A stretch of DNA of 64,000 nucleotides from positions 1,626,001 through 1,690,000 of the forward strand of contig NZ_JASBAO010000001.1 of NCBI RefSeq assembly GCF_029953265.1, in the 5' to 3' direction. The notes under the pieces are model-generated. The model was not told the origin of the DNA, did not search any database, and worked only from the letters and a program-made list of their open reading frames with translations. The position numbers were made by a program, and so were the translations under genes. This document shows positions 43,975-53,481 of the stretch, one piece after another (the stretch's first letter is position 1; each line of letters begins with the position of its first letter). Source of the DNA: Commensalibacter oyaizuii (GTDB lineage Bacteria > Pseudomonadota > Alphaproteobacteria > Acetobacterales > Acetobacteraceae).

Positions 43975-45246
43975 TTATTGTTTTGGAATTGTAAATTTCC
44001 ACACATGATTGCCAGGCCATGCATAGAAAGTATAATTTGGGTCTTGTTTCCAAAGACTTACTTGTGTTTTCCATGTTAATGAAGAGGGGGCAGTTTGTTT
44101 AAGGGCAAAAAAGTTGATAGCTCCAACTATACATAACCATATTCCTAAACCATAACAAAAATATTGACCCTTTTTGGGTAAGGTCGTTGATAAAAATACC
44201 AAGATTAGAACGAATATAGTTTCAGTTAAAAAAACATAACGTTGATTCCATGCTAAATGGTAAAACCAACTGATGGGTCCAATCGAGCCATATATACAAA
44301 TAAATTGTATATTTAAAAGAGAAAGAAATAATATACCAAGCGTCCAACGTGTTTTAGGGTATTGGTATAGACAAAATATAAGAATTGATAAGATAATTAT
44401 CCCACCTATACATGGTAAAATTGGAATAGTATTCGTTTCTCTTAACTGATTAATTGTTTCAAGATATTGAATTGAAAAATCGTGGATACCTATAAAAGGT
44501 GCTATAAAATTACGTGTAAATAAAACAGTTAAAAAATCAACCAGTGAGAAGTGAAAACTACGGGCTTCGTAAGGGCTATAACAGACAAAAAATTGGATAC
44601 AGCATCCAACAGTAAAAAAGAAAAATTGTTCCAGTCGCAAATATTGACGATCTAATAAAAGCTTAATGCCAAGGATCGGAACAAATAAGACCGCTATCAT
44701 ACTGGATAAAGAGGCTAAAACTAGGATAAAAAGTTTGAAATAACGTTGGTGGTACTGTGCTTTTAATAAAATAATAACGACGATAGCGATAATTAACGTA
44801 AATTGAGTATGTAAGCTCTCCATTGAGAGCTCTACGTGTTCTGGAACGAATATTAAAAGTAATGTTAATAATAATCGTGTTTTAAAACAAGACAGCCACT
44901 GATCTGAAGCAGTCAAAAGCAAAAAAAGGGGTATTATTTGAAATATTAGTCCATATATACTGGTAAAAAATGGGGCATATTGCAAAGGGACAAATGTCTT
45001 TGCTATCCAAATTGAAAAATTCGCAGCTAAATTGAGGTAACCGCCATAAACTCGAAAGATTGTATCAATATCAGAATGTGTCCAAGCATCTTGGAAAAGA
45101 ACTGCCTCATCTTCCCAAAACCGTCCATAAATTAAAATATCAGGGGAACGAAGACATTCCATAAATATGAATAATAAAATCAATAGGATTGTTTGTAGAG
45201 ATTTATTTTTAAAAAAAGCAAACATAATGTCCCGAAAACTATTCAT
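43975..45246 (-). CDS. Polytopic membrane protein, possibly glycosyltransferase-like
   Basis: I do not recognise a specific family. From ATG 45246 there are 423 residues with about ten to eleven hydrophobic segments and a short periplasmic-like loop after the first one (RSPDILIYGRFWEDEAVLFQDAW). That acidic loop after TM1 (WEDE) resembles the catalytic loop of GT-C type or GtrII-like glucosyltransferases. It lies divergent from a family 2 glycosyltransferase gene, which fits a surface-glycan role. The overall call is inference; an O-antigen-related or other membrane enzyme is possible. Confidence 0.6.
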   Translation of the reverse strand: MNSFRDIMFAFFKNKSLQTILLILLFIFMECLRSPDILIYGRFWEDEAVLFQDAWTHSDIDTIFRVYGGYLNLAANFSIWIAKTFVPLQYAPFFTSIYGLIFQIIPLFLLLTASDQWLSCFKTRLLLTLLLIFVPEHVELSMESLHTQFTLIIAIVVIILLKAQYHQRYFKLFILVLASLSSMIAVLFVPILGIKLLLDRQYLRLEQFFFFTVGCCIQFFVCYSPYEARSFHFSLVDFLTVLFTRNFIAPFIGIHDFSIQYLETINQLRETNTIPILPCIGGIIILSILIFCLYQYPKTRWTLGILFLSLLNIQFICIYGSIGPISWFYHLAWNQRYVFLTETIFVLILVFLSTTLPKKGQYFCYGLGIWLCIVGAINFFALKQTAPSSLTWKTQVSLWKQDPNYTFYAWPGNHVWKFTIPKQ

Positions 45247-45386
45247 CAATAAATGATATGAATGCTTTACTCATTATCGTTATTCTAAGAAGAGTTCAAC
45301 AACTTAAAAATTAATGGATTATATTGCAAAACCTTTATATGCTGCTTTTATGAAAAATTTAAAACTTATGATAAATTGTTAAGAAT

Positions 45387-46304
45387 ATGAAACTTGGTAT
45401 CGCAATAACAACATTGAATCGTGCTGAGTGTTTACTAGAACAAATTCGAATGATTCAAAAATTCTCTGTATCTGAATACGAACTAATTGTTTGTGATGAT
45501 GGATCATCTGATAATACAATTGACTTATTAGAAAAAGAGAATATTTCTTATATCTCAAGTGAAAATAAGGGCATAGCTTGGAATAAAAATAGAGGTATTT
45601 ATTATCTTACTAATTATACTTCTGTAGATGCATTTATTTTACTAGATGATGATATATATCCAACTATGTACGGCTGGGATATTGAGTGGGGTAAAGCTGC
45701 TCAATTACATGGTAGTGTTACTTTCATTATTCCAGAATGGAAAAAACATTTGGCTTTTGGAAATTGTACAGCGTGTAATCCAGGTTTAACGCCAATAATT
45801 GCAGGTTCTTCTATCGCTTTTAGTCGTGAGGCATTCCCTTTTGTTGGGTATATGGATAATCGATTTGGACGTTATGGTCACGAGCACACAGATTACTCTA
45901 CGCGCTATGTAAAAGCTGGGTTTGGTGGTTTGATAAAAAATGACAAATCTATTTTATATGCTGTTGTTGATAGCGGTTTAGAATTAATCCCAATTGTATC
46001 CAATGGTAGTACAGAAGAGGCTAACAGAAATGAACCTATTTTACATAGGTTAAGTAATGAACCTCTTTTTCGTCAGCCTTGGTTTAATGATCAACAACAG
46101 CAAGCTTTTTTGTCTGAATTTAAAGATATTGGATATAAGATTACTATACCAGAATGGGATATACTGCGTGATTTCGATAGGGAATTTTATTTAGCAACCT
46201 ATCCAGATGTAAGAGCATCAGGTATTGATCCTGTTAAGCATTATTATTTATATGGTCGCCATGAAAATAGAAAAAATAAACCCGATCCAACTGGTGATGA
46301 GTAA
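45387..46304 (+). CDS. Family 2 glycosyltransferase with C-terminal extra domain
   Basis: GT-A fold glycosyltransferase, cytoplasmic. The 305 residues begin MKLGIAITTLNRAECL, with the nucleotide-binding VCDDGSSDNT near 36-45 and the metal-binding DDDI near 93 (FILLDDDIYP). A C-terminal segment of about 45 residues, DREFYLATYPDVRASGIDPVKHYYLYGRHE (split), is a small repeat-like domain often attached to glycosyltransferases in Acetobacteraceae, as I recall. It precedes a lipoprotein gene by 9 bases. Acceptor and donor unknown. Confidence 0.82.
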   Translation: MKLGIAITTLNRAECLLEQIRMIQKFSVSEYELIVCDDGSSDNTIDLLEKENISYISSENKGIAWNKNRGIYYLTNYTSVDAFILLDDDIYPTMYGWDIEWGKAAQLHGSVTFIIPEWKKHLAFGNCTACNPGLTPIIAGSSIAFSREAFPFVGYMDNRFGRYGHEHTDYSTRYVKAGFGGLIKNDKSILYAVVDSGLELIPIVSNGSTEEANRNEPILHRLSNEPLFRQPWFNDQQQQAFLSEFKDIGYKITIPEWDILRDFDREFYLATYPDVRASGIDPVKHYYLYGRHENRKNKPDPTGDE

Positions 46305-46313
46305 ATAAGTTCT

Positions 46314-46574
46314 ATGCAGTGTTCGAAGTTTTTCAATTATGCGATTATGTTAGGATTGTTGGTTTTGACAGGATGTCAAAATCATCAAAAATTTCAAAAA
46401 TCAAAGACATCCGTAGGAAAATTAGGTATGGCTAACCCTGCTTCTGTATATTGCTTACAGAAACGGGGAAAATTGATTATGGTAAATACTAAAGAGGGGC
46501 AATATGGTGATTGTCTTTTACCTAGTGGTGAGCGGATAGAAGAATGGAAATTATACCGTAAAGACCATACTTAA
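46314..46574 (+). CDS. DUF333-family lipoprotein
   Basis: Small putative lipoprotein of 86 residues. The signal has the lipobox LTGC (Cys21) after MLGLLVL. The mature part is the DUF333 domain: ANPASVYCLQKRGKL, then GQYGDCLLPSGERIEEWKLYR, with its two cysteines. An in-frame ATG eleven codons in is an alternative start. It lies 9 bases after the glycosyltransferase gene and converges with the multicopper oxidase gene. Function of DUF333 is unknown; heme or protease-inhibitor-like roles have been proposed for relatives. Confidence 0.82.
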   Translation: MQCSKFFNYAIMLGLLVLTGCQNHQKFQKSKTSVGKLGMANPASVYCLQKRGKLIMVNTKEGQYGDCLLPSGERIEEWKLYRKDHT

Positions 46575-46580
46575 TCAAAG

Positions 46581-48143
46581 TTAAGCGTGAACGGTAAAAC
46601 CACACATCATTCCTGTATCTTCATGTTCTAAAAGATGGCAATGGGCCATATAACTTTTTTCTTTACTGGCTAGGTAATCAAAACGTACTAATACTTCGCT
46701 GCGTTTGCCTTCTACGTGGACAATATCTTTCCACCCTGTACGGTGGTGTGCTGGTTTTTCATTATTTTCAGATAAAATACGAAATTGAGTACCATGAATA
46801 TGAAATGGGTGAATCATCATATCACCTTCTCCTGAGATAATCCATTTTTCATATCGCCCTTGTTTGATATCAAATAAAGGGTGATTAATGTCATATGCTT
46901 GGTTATTGATTTTATTAGCATTGTGAAAATCAAAAGATGCGTTGGACCCATGTTGCTGCATATTGTGATAAGACATTGGCATTTTATGATTCGTATGCAT
47001 ATGAGATGCAGATTGCTCCCCATATTGATCTTGAAAAGCTTGCATACCCATCTGATCTAACTTTGGATCCATAGTAAGATGCAATAAGCGTGTTTTAATG
47101 TTTGAAATGGGGGATATGTCAGGAATATCAACCAAATAATCAGGTAATGTTTGAGTATTTTTTGTAGTTGAAGGTTGAATGGTTAATAAAGGAACAGAGT
47201 GATTAAAGGGTGGTAAGCTCATTCCCATCTGATGAACAGGTTCTGTGATCAAATCAAAAGCTTTCCCGTCCGAGGTATTAATTAGTATTTCGAAACGTTC
47301 ACCCATCCAAATTGGTAAATGCGAACAAGTAACGGGCTCTTTTAAAAAACCACCGTCGCTAGCAATAACATAAAAAGGTCGCCCATCACTGGTCGTTAGA
47401 TTAAGGGTACGGGCATTACATCCATTTAATAATCGTAGACGAACCCATCCTCTGGGGGTAACGTGGCGTGGATGTTCAACACCGTTGGTGAAAATACGAT
47501 TACCAAACCACCCTAAAGCAGCACTCATAATATCTAATTTATAGGTAATTTGTCCTTTTTGATCAAAAGTTTTATCTTGTAAAATAATAGGGATATCATC
47601 CACCCCCCATGTTTTTGGAATTGGCAGCTGTTTTGATTTTTCGTCTTGAATTAAAACGAGCCCAGCCAAACCCATCATGACTTGTTTGCCTGTTTTGCCG
47701 TGGGTGTGCGGATGCACCCAACATGTAGCAGCAGGTTGAGTAACGGTAAATTGCGTTGTTTTTGTTGTTTTTGCAGGGATTAAATCTTGCGGTCCACCGT
47801 CCGCTGCCCCAGGAATAATTAATCCATGCCAGTGCAATGTTGATTCTTCTGGTAATTGATTGTGAATAGCAACCGTGACCTGTTGCCCAGTTTTTAATTG
47901 GATTGCAGGGCCAAGAAAGGATTGATTAATACCCCACGTTTTTGTGTTTATTCCTGGTACCCATTGGGTGAAACCTTCTTGTAAAGTAAGGTTAATTTTT
48001 CCATCAGCGTCAGGCAGTAGAAGGGACGGGATGGGTAGAGGGGTCCTTTCTTTTGCATAAGTAGTTTTAGACCATAATAGGGAAGTCCCAGTTAAAGCGA
48101 AAAGTGAAGAGAGTTTAATAAAATCACGGCGTTGTATTGTCAT
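46581..48143 (-). CDS. Multicopper oxidase (CueO/CopA-like), Tat-exported
   Basis: Laccase-type oxidase acting in the periplasm, probably oxidising Cu(I) or phenolics. The 520 residues begin with a twin-arginine signal (RRDFIKLSSLFALTGTSLLW). All four copper motifs are present: HWHG near 99-102, HPHTHG near 144, HPFHIHG near 457 and HCHLLEHEDTGMM near 503. A Met/His-rich loop (near 365-400, MGMQAF, MHTNHKMPMSYHNMQQHG) resembles the CueO copper-handling loop. No copper sensor or pump is adjacent. Monocistronic, minus strand, divergent from the SemiSWEET gene by 384 bases. Confidence 0.9.
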   Translation of the reverse strand: MTIQRRDFIKLSSLFALTGTSLLWSKTTYAKERTPLPIPSLLLPDADGKINLTLQEGFTQWVPGINTKTWGINQSFLGPAIQLKTGQQVTVAIHNQLPEESTLHWHGLIIPGAADGGPQDLIPAKTTKTTQFTVTQPAATCWVHPHTHGKTGKQVMMGLAGLVLIQDEKSKQLPIPKTWGVDDIPIILQDKTFDQKGQITYKLDIMSAALGWFGNRIFTNGVEHPRHVTPRGWVRLRLLNGCNARTLNLTTSDGRPFYVIASDGGFLKEPVTCSHLPIWMGERFEILINTSDGKAFDLITEPVHQMGMSLPPFNHSVPLLTIQPSTTKNTQTLPDYLVDIPDISPISNIKTRLLHLTMDPKLDQMGMQAFQDQYGEQSASHMHTNHKMPMSYHNMQQHGSNASFDFHNANKINNQAYDINHPLFDIKQGRYEKWIISGEGDMMIHPFHIHGTQFRILSENNEKPAHHRTGWKDIVHVEGKRSEVLVRFDYLASKEKSYMAHCHLLEHEDTGMMCGFTVHA

Positions 48144-48527
48144 CGTATTTTCTTTTGTACGTACTATATTAAAAATTAGATGTTAATATTAAATAAAATA
48201 TCCAATCATATTTTGTCAGAATAAAGGTCTTTTTGAATTAAAAAATGCATTGGAAAGGCAGAATTATTAGACGGTCGAGAAACCAATCAGCGTTGTTAAG
48301 AATTTATCTGGATTAAGTATACTTTTAATGAATTAAATTATATAAGAACATCATTAATTATAACTTTATCTCAGTAGAAATTTGAGTAAATTCCTTTATT
48401 TTGTTATATTTTATCTACCTTATAAAATACAAAATATTTAACTTTTAAAATAGTTATAATTTATATCTAATAATTAAGAATGCCGAATTAATTTAATATT
48501 TTACTATAAATTAAGAGGAGATGAATA
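48144..48527. other. Divergent gene-free region
   Basis: These 384 bases of AT-rich DNA lie between the multicopper oxidase and the SemiSWEET gene. I see only the SemiSWEET ribosome site AGGAG near 48516. No MerR/CueR-type dyad was recognised near the oxidase start. Confidence 0.4.
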
Positions 48528-48794
48528 ATGAGTAATCTAGATGAATTGCCTAAGTATGTTTATGTTATTGGCTGGATTGGAACATTTACAGCATGTTGTA
48601 TGTATATATTTTATATCCCGCAAATTTTAGATAATTTACATGGGCATGTTACTAATCCATTACAACCTGCAGCTGCAACAATAAACTGTTTACTGTGGGT
48701 ATGGTATGGGATAAAAGTCAAAGATTGGCCGGTGGCTGCTGCAAATGCACCCGGTATTTTGTTTGGGGCTATTGCATTTTTTACAGCGTTTTAA
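48528..48794 (+). CDS. SemiSWEET-family sugar transporter
   Basis: Small membrane protein with a three-helix bundle that dimerises to form a sugar facilitator. The 88 residues show IGWIGTFTACCMYIFYIPQI with the conserved Pro in TM1, a Pro in PLQPAAATINCLLWVWYG (TM2, with the Asn), and a third helix WPVAAANAPGILFGAIAFF. AGGAG precedes the ATG at good spacing. It stands alone between the oxidase and araC genes. Sugar specificity is unknown; the nearby arabinose genes have their own transporter. Confidence 0.86.
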   Translation: MSNLDELPKYVYVIGWIGTFTACCMYIFYIPQILDNLHGHVTNPLQPAAATINCLLWVWYGIKVKDWPVAAANAPGILFGAIAFFTAF

Positions 48795-49150
48795 ACGTAG
48801 TTTTCTTACTAAATATTATTTTGATTATCACACCCAATAGACTATTAAGTTACACATTTAAACTTCTTTTATTTAAGTTACTTTCTAGTTAAATGAAGTA
48901 CATTTTAATTTTGATTGGGCTCCGATTCAAAAAATATTACCAAGTTGAGTGTTTTATTTTGTTTTGCTAGTTAATAAATCGATTTATATTTCTTTGAAAT
49001 ATTGAGTATTTTTTTGATAACTCGTGCTAATAACTTGATAATTTTTCTTCTTGGGTACACTGATATTATACATGAATTAATGAAATAATAAAAACTCATT
49101 GAATAGAATAAACATTATTTCATTAATTCAAGCATTTATTTAAAAAACGA
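48795..49150. other. Gene-free region between SemiSWEET and araC
   Basis: These 356 AT-rich bases show no ORF with a ribosome site; imperfect AT-rich repeats (CATTATTTCATTAATTCAAG and similar, near 49105-49130) are too weak to call. Confidence 0.4.
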
Positions 49151-50014
49151 TTAATTATTATAAAATACATAACGAAATTTTTTTGGGCTTAATCCCGTTT
49201 TACTTTTAAAAACTCGAGAAAAATAAAATTGATCCGTATACCCTACATGTTGTGCAATTTGATATATGGATAACGGGGTTGTTTGCAATAAAAATTTAGC
49301 TTTATTTATTCTTTGATCTTCTCTCCATGAAATAATACTGACCCCTGTATATTCTTTGAATAAATGGGAAATACGTGAAGGGGATAAGTGAACATGTTGA
49401 GCAATTTGCTCAATAAATGATTTGTCTTGTGCAAGGGTATTAAGATTTTCAGATATGAAATTACATGCTAGGGTGACACGGTAATCATAGTTTTTTTCAT
49501 TTTCTACAGATATGGTTTGCATTCTTTGTATTAGAAAATTTTCTAATAAATTCATCGCAAGCATTTCAGAATATGTATTTGATGATTGTGCAGTTTTGAC
49601 AATTTTTAAAAATAATGCTTTTAAATCTTCACTTAATTGATGCTCAGGCCGAAAATAACCTATCTGACCAATTTGCAGTGGCCATAATAACCATTTTGTC
49701 CATATAGCTCTGGGTTTAAAATAGACCCAATAATGGTACCATTGTTCTACATTTGCCCTGCGACCATAATAGTGTGGTGTATTTGGAGGGAAAATTAAAA
49801 AATCACCAGGTTTACTAATAAATGACTTATCATCGCAATAAATAGCGCCTTCTCCCAAGATGGTTAAATTAATGATAAATCCTTCCATACCTTTGGGTCG
49901 ATCAACATAAAAATCATAAATGCCTCCCTTATCTATGGGTGTTAATCCTGCAACTAGATAAGCGTTAAAGGAATATCCCGGCAAAAGTGGATCATTGTTT
50001 TGTTCGACAGTCAT
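49151..50014 (-). CDS. araC: Arabinose operon regulator AraC
   Basis: L-arabinose-responsive transcription factor. From ATG 50014 there are 287 residues; a GTG nine bases upstream is possible. The N-terminal cupin domain begins NNDPLLPGYSFNAYLVAGLTP, nearly the E. coli AraC sequence as I remember it, and includes the PPNTPHYYGRR barrel segment. The C-terminal domain has two helix-turn-helix units, LSPSRISHLFKEYTGVSIISWRE and YQIAQHVGYTDQFYFSRVFKSKTG (split). It is divergent from araBAED with a 225-base gap, the enterobacterial layout. Confidence 0.94.
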   Translation of the reverse strand: MTVEQNNDPLLPGYSFNAYLVAGLTPIDKGGIYDFYVDRPKGMEGFIINLTILGEGAIYCDDKSFISKPGDFLIFPPNTPHYYGRRANVEQWYHYWVYFKPRAIWTKWLLWPLQIGQIGYFRPEHQLSEDLKALFLKIVKTAQSSNTYSEMLAMNLLENFLIQRMQTISVENEKNYDYRVTLACNFISENLNTLAQDKSFIEQIAQHVHLSPSRISHLFKEYTGVSIISWREDQRINKAKFLLQTTPLSIYQIAQHVGYTDQFYFSRVFKSKTGLSPKKFRYVFYNN

Positions 50015-50065
50015 GATAATCACGTTTATTTGATAGTATTATTCAATATAATTATACATATTTTT

Positions 50066-50082
50066 TAGCAGAAAAATACATT
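50066..50082 (-). promoter_or_regulatory. Candidate AraC half-site
   Basis: TAGC, seven bases, TACATT fits the AraC half-site pattern TAGC-N7-TCCATA at 8 of 10 positions. It lies in the araC-araB gap nearer araC. No equally good second half-site adjacent to it was found by eye, so looping or induction geometry is undefined. Confidence 0.35.
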
Positions 50083-50113
50083 TTTTATAGAATTATCGTC
50101 TATTTATTATCAC

Positions 50114-50135
50114 TTTTGTCTTACTCCAGACAAAA
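50114..50135. promoter_or_regulatory. Inverted repeat in the araC-araB gap
   Basis: TTTTGTCT (50114-50121) and AGACAAAA (50128-50135) are perfect inverted 8-mers with a six-base spacer. It lies about 105 bases before araB and about 100 from araC. The size fits an operator for a dimeric regulator; it does not match the CRP consensus. Its owner is unknown. Confidence 0.4.
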
Positions 50136-50239
50136 CTGCACAATTCTACATATTTTCAACGATTTAGTGCATATTGTTTTGGGTTGTTAAAGAATAGTCT
50201 TAAGTTACATTTCAGTACGTTGATAAGGTATTCTTTAGT

Positions 50240-51898
50240 ATGAAAGATAATATCTCAATAGGCTTAGATTTTGGCAGTGACTCAGTTCGTGCAATTGCCG
50301 TAAATTGCCAAACAGGACAAGAAATAGCTAACGAAGTTATAGATTATCCAAGATGGAAAAAGAATCTTTATTGCGATTCCGTTAAAAATATATTTCGTCA
50401 TCATCCCCTTGATTATATTGAATCTATGGAGAAAGCTATTTTAGCCGTAGTTCAAAAATTAGGTCAGGATTCACAATATATCGTATCAATTGGGGTTGAT
50501 AGTACCGCATCAACACCAGCCCCTATTGATCAAGATGGAAACGTATTAGCATTAAGACCTGAATTTGCAGATAATCCAAATGCAATGTTTGTCTTATGGA
50601 AAGACCATAGCTCTATTAAGCAAGCAGAAAAAATTAATCAGCATTGTCAGCAAGAAAAATATGCGCGCTATCTAGGCACTTGCGGTGGAATTTATTCTTC
50701 TGAATGGTTCTGGGCAAAGATTATGCATGTTTTTAAAGAGGATGAAAAGGTCAAACGCGCAACGGCCTCTTGGGTTGAATTGTGTGATTGGGTGCCTTCT
50801 TTATTATCTGGAACCAACGCACCGCAAAATATCAAGAGGGGTCGTTGCGCTGCGGGTCATAAAAGCTTGTGGAGTGAAAAATGGGGGGGGCTGCCACCAT
50901 ATGAATTTTTCAAAGATCTAGATTCAAACTTGGTTGAGTATCTTCCATATCCTTTATTTACCGATACATACACAGCGGACATTCCCGTTGGTAAAATAAC
51001 TGCCGAATGGGCATCAAGACTGCATCTTTCTGAAGATGTTGTTATTTCTGGGGGTGCTTTTGATTGTCATATGGGGGCAATTGGTGCTGGCGCAAAACCG
51101 TATTCTCTTGTTGAAGTAATTGGTACTTCAACATGTGTTATTTTGGTTGCAGAAAAGGACTGTATTCAAGAAAATATTGTTCAAGGTATTTGTGGTCAGG
51201 TCGATGGTAGCGTTATTCCAGATTATATCGGGCTGGAAGCGGGTCAATCTGCATTTGGTGATGCCTATGCTTGGTATCAGCGGCTCGTTTCTTGGCCGTT
51301 GGAACAACTAAAAAAAGAATTGCCTGATAATCAAGATGTTATCAAAAAAATAGAAAAAAATTTACTCAATTCTCTTGCTGAGCATTGGGAAAAAAATATG
51401 GATCTGGATCATTTGCCCATTGTTTTGGATTGGTTAAATGGTCGAAGAACCCCAAATGCTAATCAACGATTAAAAGGCACCTTTACTGGAATTACTTTGG
51501 CTACGGATACGGCCACATTATTTGGCAGTTTAATCGTTTCCACCGCGTGTGGGGCTAGAGCTATTATGGAATGTTTTATTGATCAAAATGTTCCAGTTCA
51601 TTCGATCGTGGCGATCGGAGGGATTTCTAAAAAATCGCCAATTATTATGCAAACTTGTGCTGATGTGATGGGGCGTCCCATCGATATTTGCCAGTCAGAT
51701 CAATGTTGTGCCCTGGGTGCTGCGATTGTTTCTGCTGTTGCTGCTGGGATTTATAGCAGTATTTCAGAGGCTCAACAATATATGGCAAGTCCAATTAGCA
51801 CAACATTCACGCCAGATCCTCACAAATCAAAACAGTATCAAGCCATATATGAACAATACATTCAATGGTCTGAAGTTTGTGAGCCTCAATATAGTTAA
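50240..51898 (+). CDS. araB: Ribulokinase
   Basis: Phosphorylates L-ribulose to L-ribulose 5-phosphate with ATP. The 552 residues match AraB length. FGGY-kinase features include the N-terminal phosphate loop [11 protein letters not shown] (about 8-18), [13 protein letters not shown] near 91, the substrate region [16 protein letters not shown] near 273 and the C-terminal [14 protein letters not shown]. It is first in the araB, araA, araE, araD run, 36 bases before araA. Confidence 0.96.
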   Translation: MKDNISIGLDFGSDSVRAIAVNCQTGQEIANEVIDYPRWKKNLYCDSVKNIFRHHPLDYIESMEKAILAVVQKLGQDSQYIVSIGVDSTASTPAPIDQDGNVLALRPEFADNPNAMFVLWKDHSSIKQAEKINQHCQQEKYARYLGTCGGIYSSEWFWAKIMHVFKEDEKVKRATASWVELCDWVPSLLSGTNAPQNIKRGRCAAGHKSLWSEKWGGLPPYEFFKDLDSNLVEYLPYPLFTDTYTADIPVGKITAEWASRLHLSEDVVISGGAFDCHMGAIGAGAKPYSLVEVIGTSTCVILVAEKDCIQENIVQGICGQVDGSVIPDYIGLEAGQSAFGDAYAWYQRLVSWPLEQLKKELPDNQDVIKKIEKNLLNSLAEHWEKNMDLDHLPIVLDWLNGRRTPNANQRLKGTFTGITLATDTATLFGSLIVSTACGARAIMECFIDQNVPVHSIVAIGGISKKSPIIMQTCADVMGRPIDICQSDQCCALGAAIVSAVAAGIYSSISEAQQYMASPISTTFTPDPHKSKQYQAIYEQYIQWSEVCEPQYS

Positions 51899-51934
51899 TC
51901 AATAGTATAAATTTTAAAATAAAAGAGAATAAAA

Positions 51935-53437
51935 ATGTCTTATTTCAAGGAATACGAAGTTTGGTTTGTTGCTGGCAGTCAACATTTATACGGCCCAAAA
52001 ACATTACAAGACGTTGAGGCAAACGCCAAGGAAGTTGCAAAATATTTTAACGAGCAAGTTAACTTTCCTGTAAAGATCGTTTACAAACCTATTGTTACAC
52101 GCCCAGAAGAGATTACAGCCTTATGTCGCGAGGCAAATTATAGCCAAAATTGTATCGGCATCATGACCTGGTTACATACATTTTCTCCAACAAAAATGTG
52201 GATCAATGGCTTAAACATTTTAACAAAACCACTCTTTCAATTAGATACTCAATATAATGAAACCGTTCCATGGAGTACAATGGATATGGATTTCATGAAT
52301 TTAAACCAAACTGCACATGGTGGCAGAGAGTTTGGTTTTATGTGTGCACGTATGAAAATACCAACGACAGTTGCAATTGGTTATTGGAAAGATTCAAAAG
52401 TTCATGAAAAAATTACCAGATGGATGCGTGTATCCGCAGCAATTCTAGCAGAGCAATCGTTAAAAGTTGTACGCTTTGGCGATAATATGCGTGAAGTTGG
52501 TGTAACAGAAGGCAACAAAGTTTCTGCACAAATGAAGTTTGGGTATTCTGTAAATACCCATGCTGTTGGTGACTTGGTTCAAGTGATAAATGGTATTTCG
52601 CGAGGTGATATTGATGCCTTGGTAGATGAGTATGAAACCTTATATCGTTTTAGTCCTGTGACACAAAAAAATGGTGAAAAACGTCAAAACGTAATTGATG
52701 CAGCCCAAATTGAATTGGGAATTAAAAAATTCCTAGAACAGGGTGGGTATTCTGCTTATACTAATACATTTGAAGATTTATACGGTATTAAACAGCTTCC
52801 TGGTATTGCTTCACAACGGTTGATGCAACAAGGATATGGATTTAGTGCCGAAGGGGACTGGAAAACATCCGCATTTCTAAGAACAATTAAAGTTATGGCC
52901 AGCGGTATTGATCGTGGAACTTCTTTTATGGAAGATTACACCTATGACTTTACCAAAGGACAAGAGTTGGTCATTGGTTCTCATATGTTGGAAGTCTGTC
53001 CATCTATTGCTGATGAAAAACCCCTAGTAGATGCCCAATATTTAGGGATTGGGGGCAAAGATGATCCGGTTCGTTTGATTTTTAGATCCCGCCCTGGGCC
53101 AGCAATTAATGCCAGTTTAATTGATTTGGGTAATCGCTTTAGATTGGTTACAAACGCTTTAGAAACGATTGAACAGCCTCATCCTCTTCCTAAGCTTCCT
53201 GTTGCTTGTGCAGTGTGGAAACCAAAACCTTCTTTGGATATCTCGACTCAAGCATGGATTGCAACGGGGGCAGCCCACCATTCTGTTTATACACAGGCAT
53301 TGGATATGGAATATTTCCGCCTTTATGCAAAGCTGAAGAATATCGAAATTGCTGTTATCGATGAAGATACAAATATTCATCAGTTCGAAAAAGAGCTTTT
53401 GTGGAACGATATTCTTTATTCCAACAAAGCAAAATAA
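51935..53437 (+). CDS. araA: L-arabinose isomerase
   Basis: Isomerises L-arabinose to L-ribulose using Mn2+. It is 500 residues, the E. coli size. Metal and catalytic candidates are present: Glu in [13 protein letters not shown] near 306, Glu in [10 protein letters not shown] near 333, His in [11 protein letters not shown] near 350, and His in [10 protein letters not shown] near 449-450. The N-terminus [13 protein letters not shown] is typical. AAAGAG precedes the ATG. Second gene of the arabinose operon. Confidence 0.97.
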   Translation: MSYFKEYEVWFVAGSQHLYGPKTLQDVEANAKEVAKYFNEQVNFPVKIVYKPIVTRPEEITALCREANYSQNCIGIMTWLHTFSPTKMWINGLNILTKPLFQLDTQYNETVPWSTMDMDFMNLNQTAHGGREFGFMCARMKIPTTVAIGYWKDSKVHEKITRWMRVSAAILAEQSLKVVRFGDNMREVGVTEGNKVSAQMKFGYSVNTHAVGDLVQVINGISRGDIDALVDEYETLYRFSPVTQKNGEKRQNVIDAAQIELGIKKFLEQGGYSAYTNTFEDLYGIKQLPGIASQRLMQQGYGFSAEGDWKTSAFLRTIKVMASGIDRGTSFMEDYTYDFTKGQELVIGSHMLEVCPSIADEKPLVDAQYLGIGGKDDPVRLIFRSRPGPAINASLIDLGNRFRLVTNALETIEQPHPLPKLPVACAVWKPKPSLDISTQAWIATGAAHHSVYTQALDMEYFRLYAKLKNIEIAVIDEDTNIHQFEKELLWNDILYSNKAK

Positions 53438-53481
53438 GAGAAGACTATCGATGTAAAACTCTAATAAAGTGAGTAAAGATA

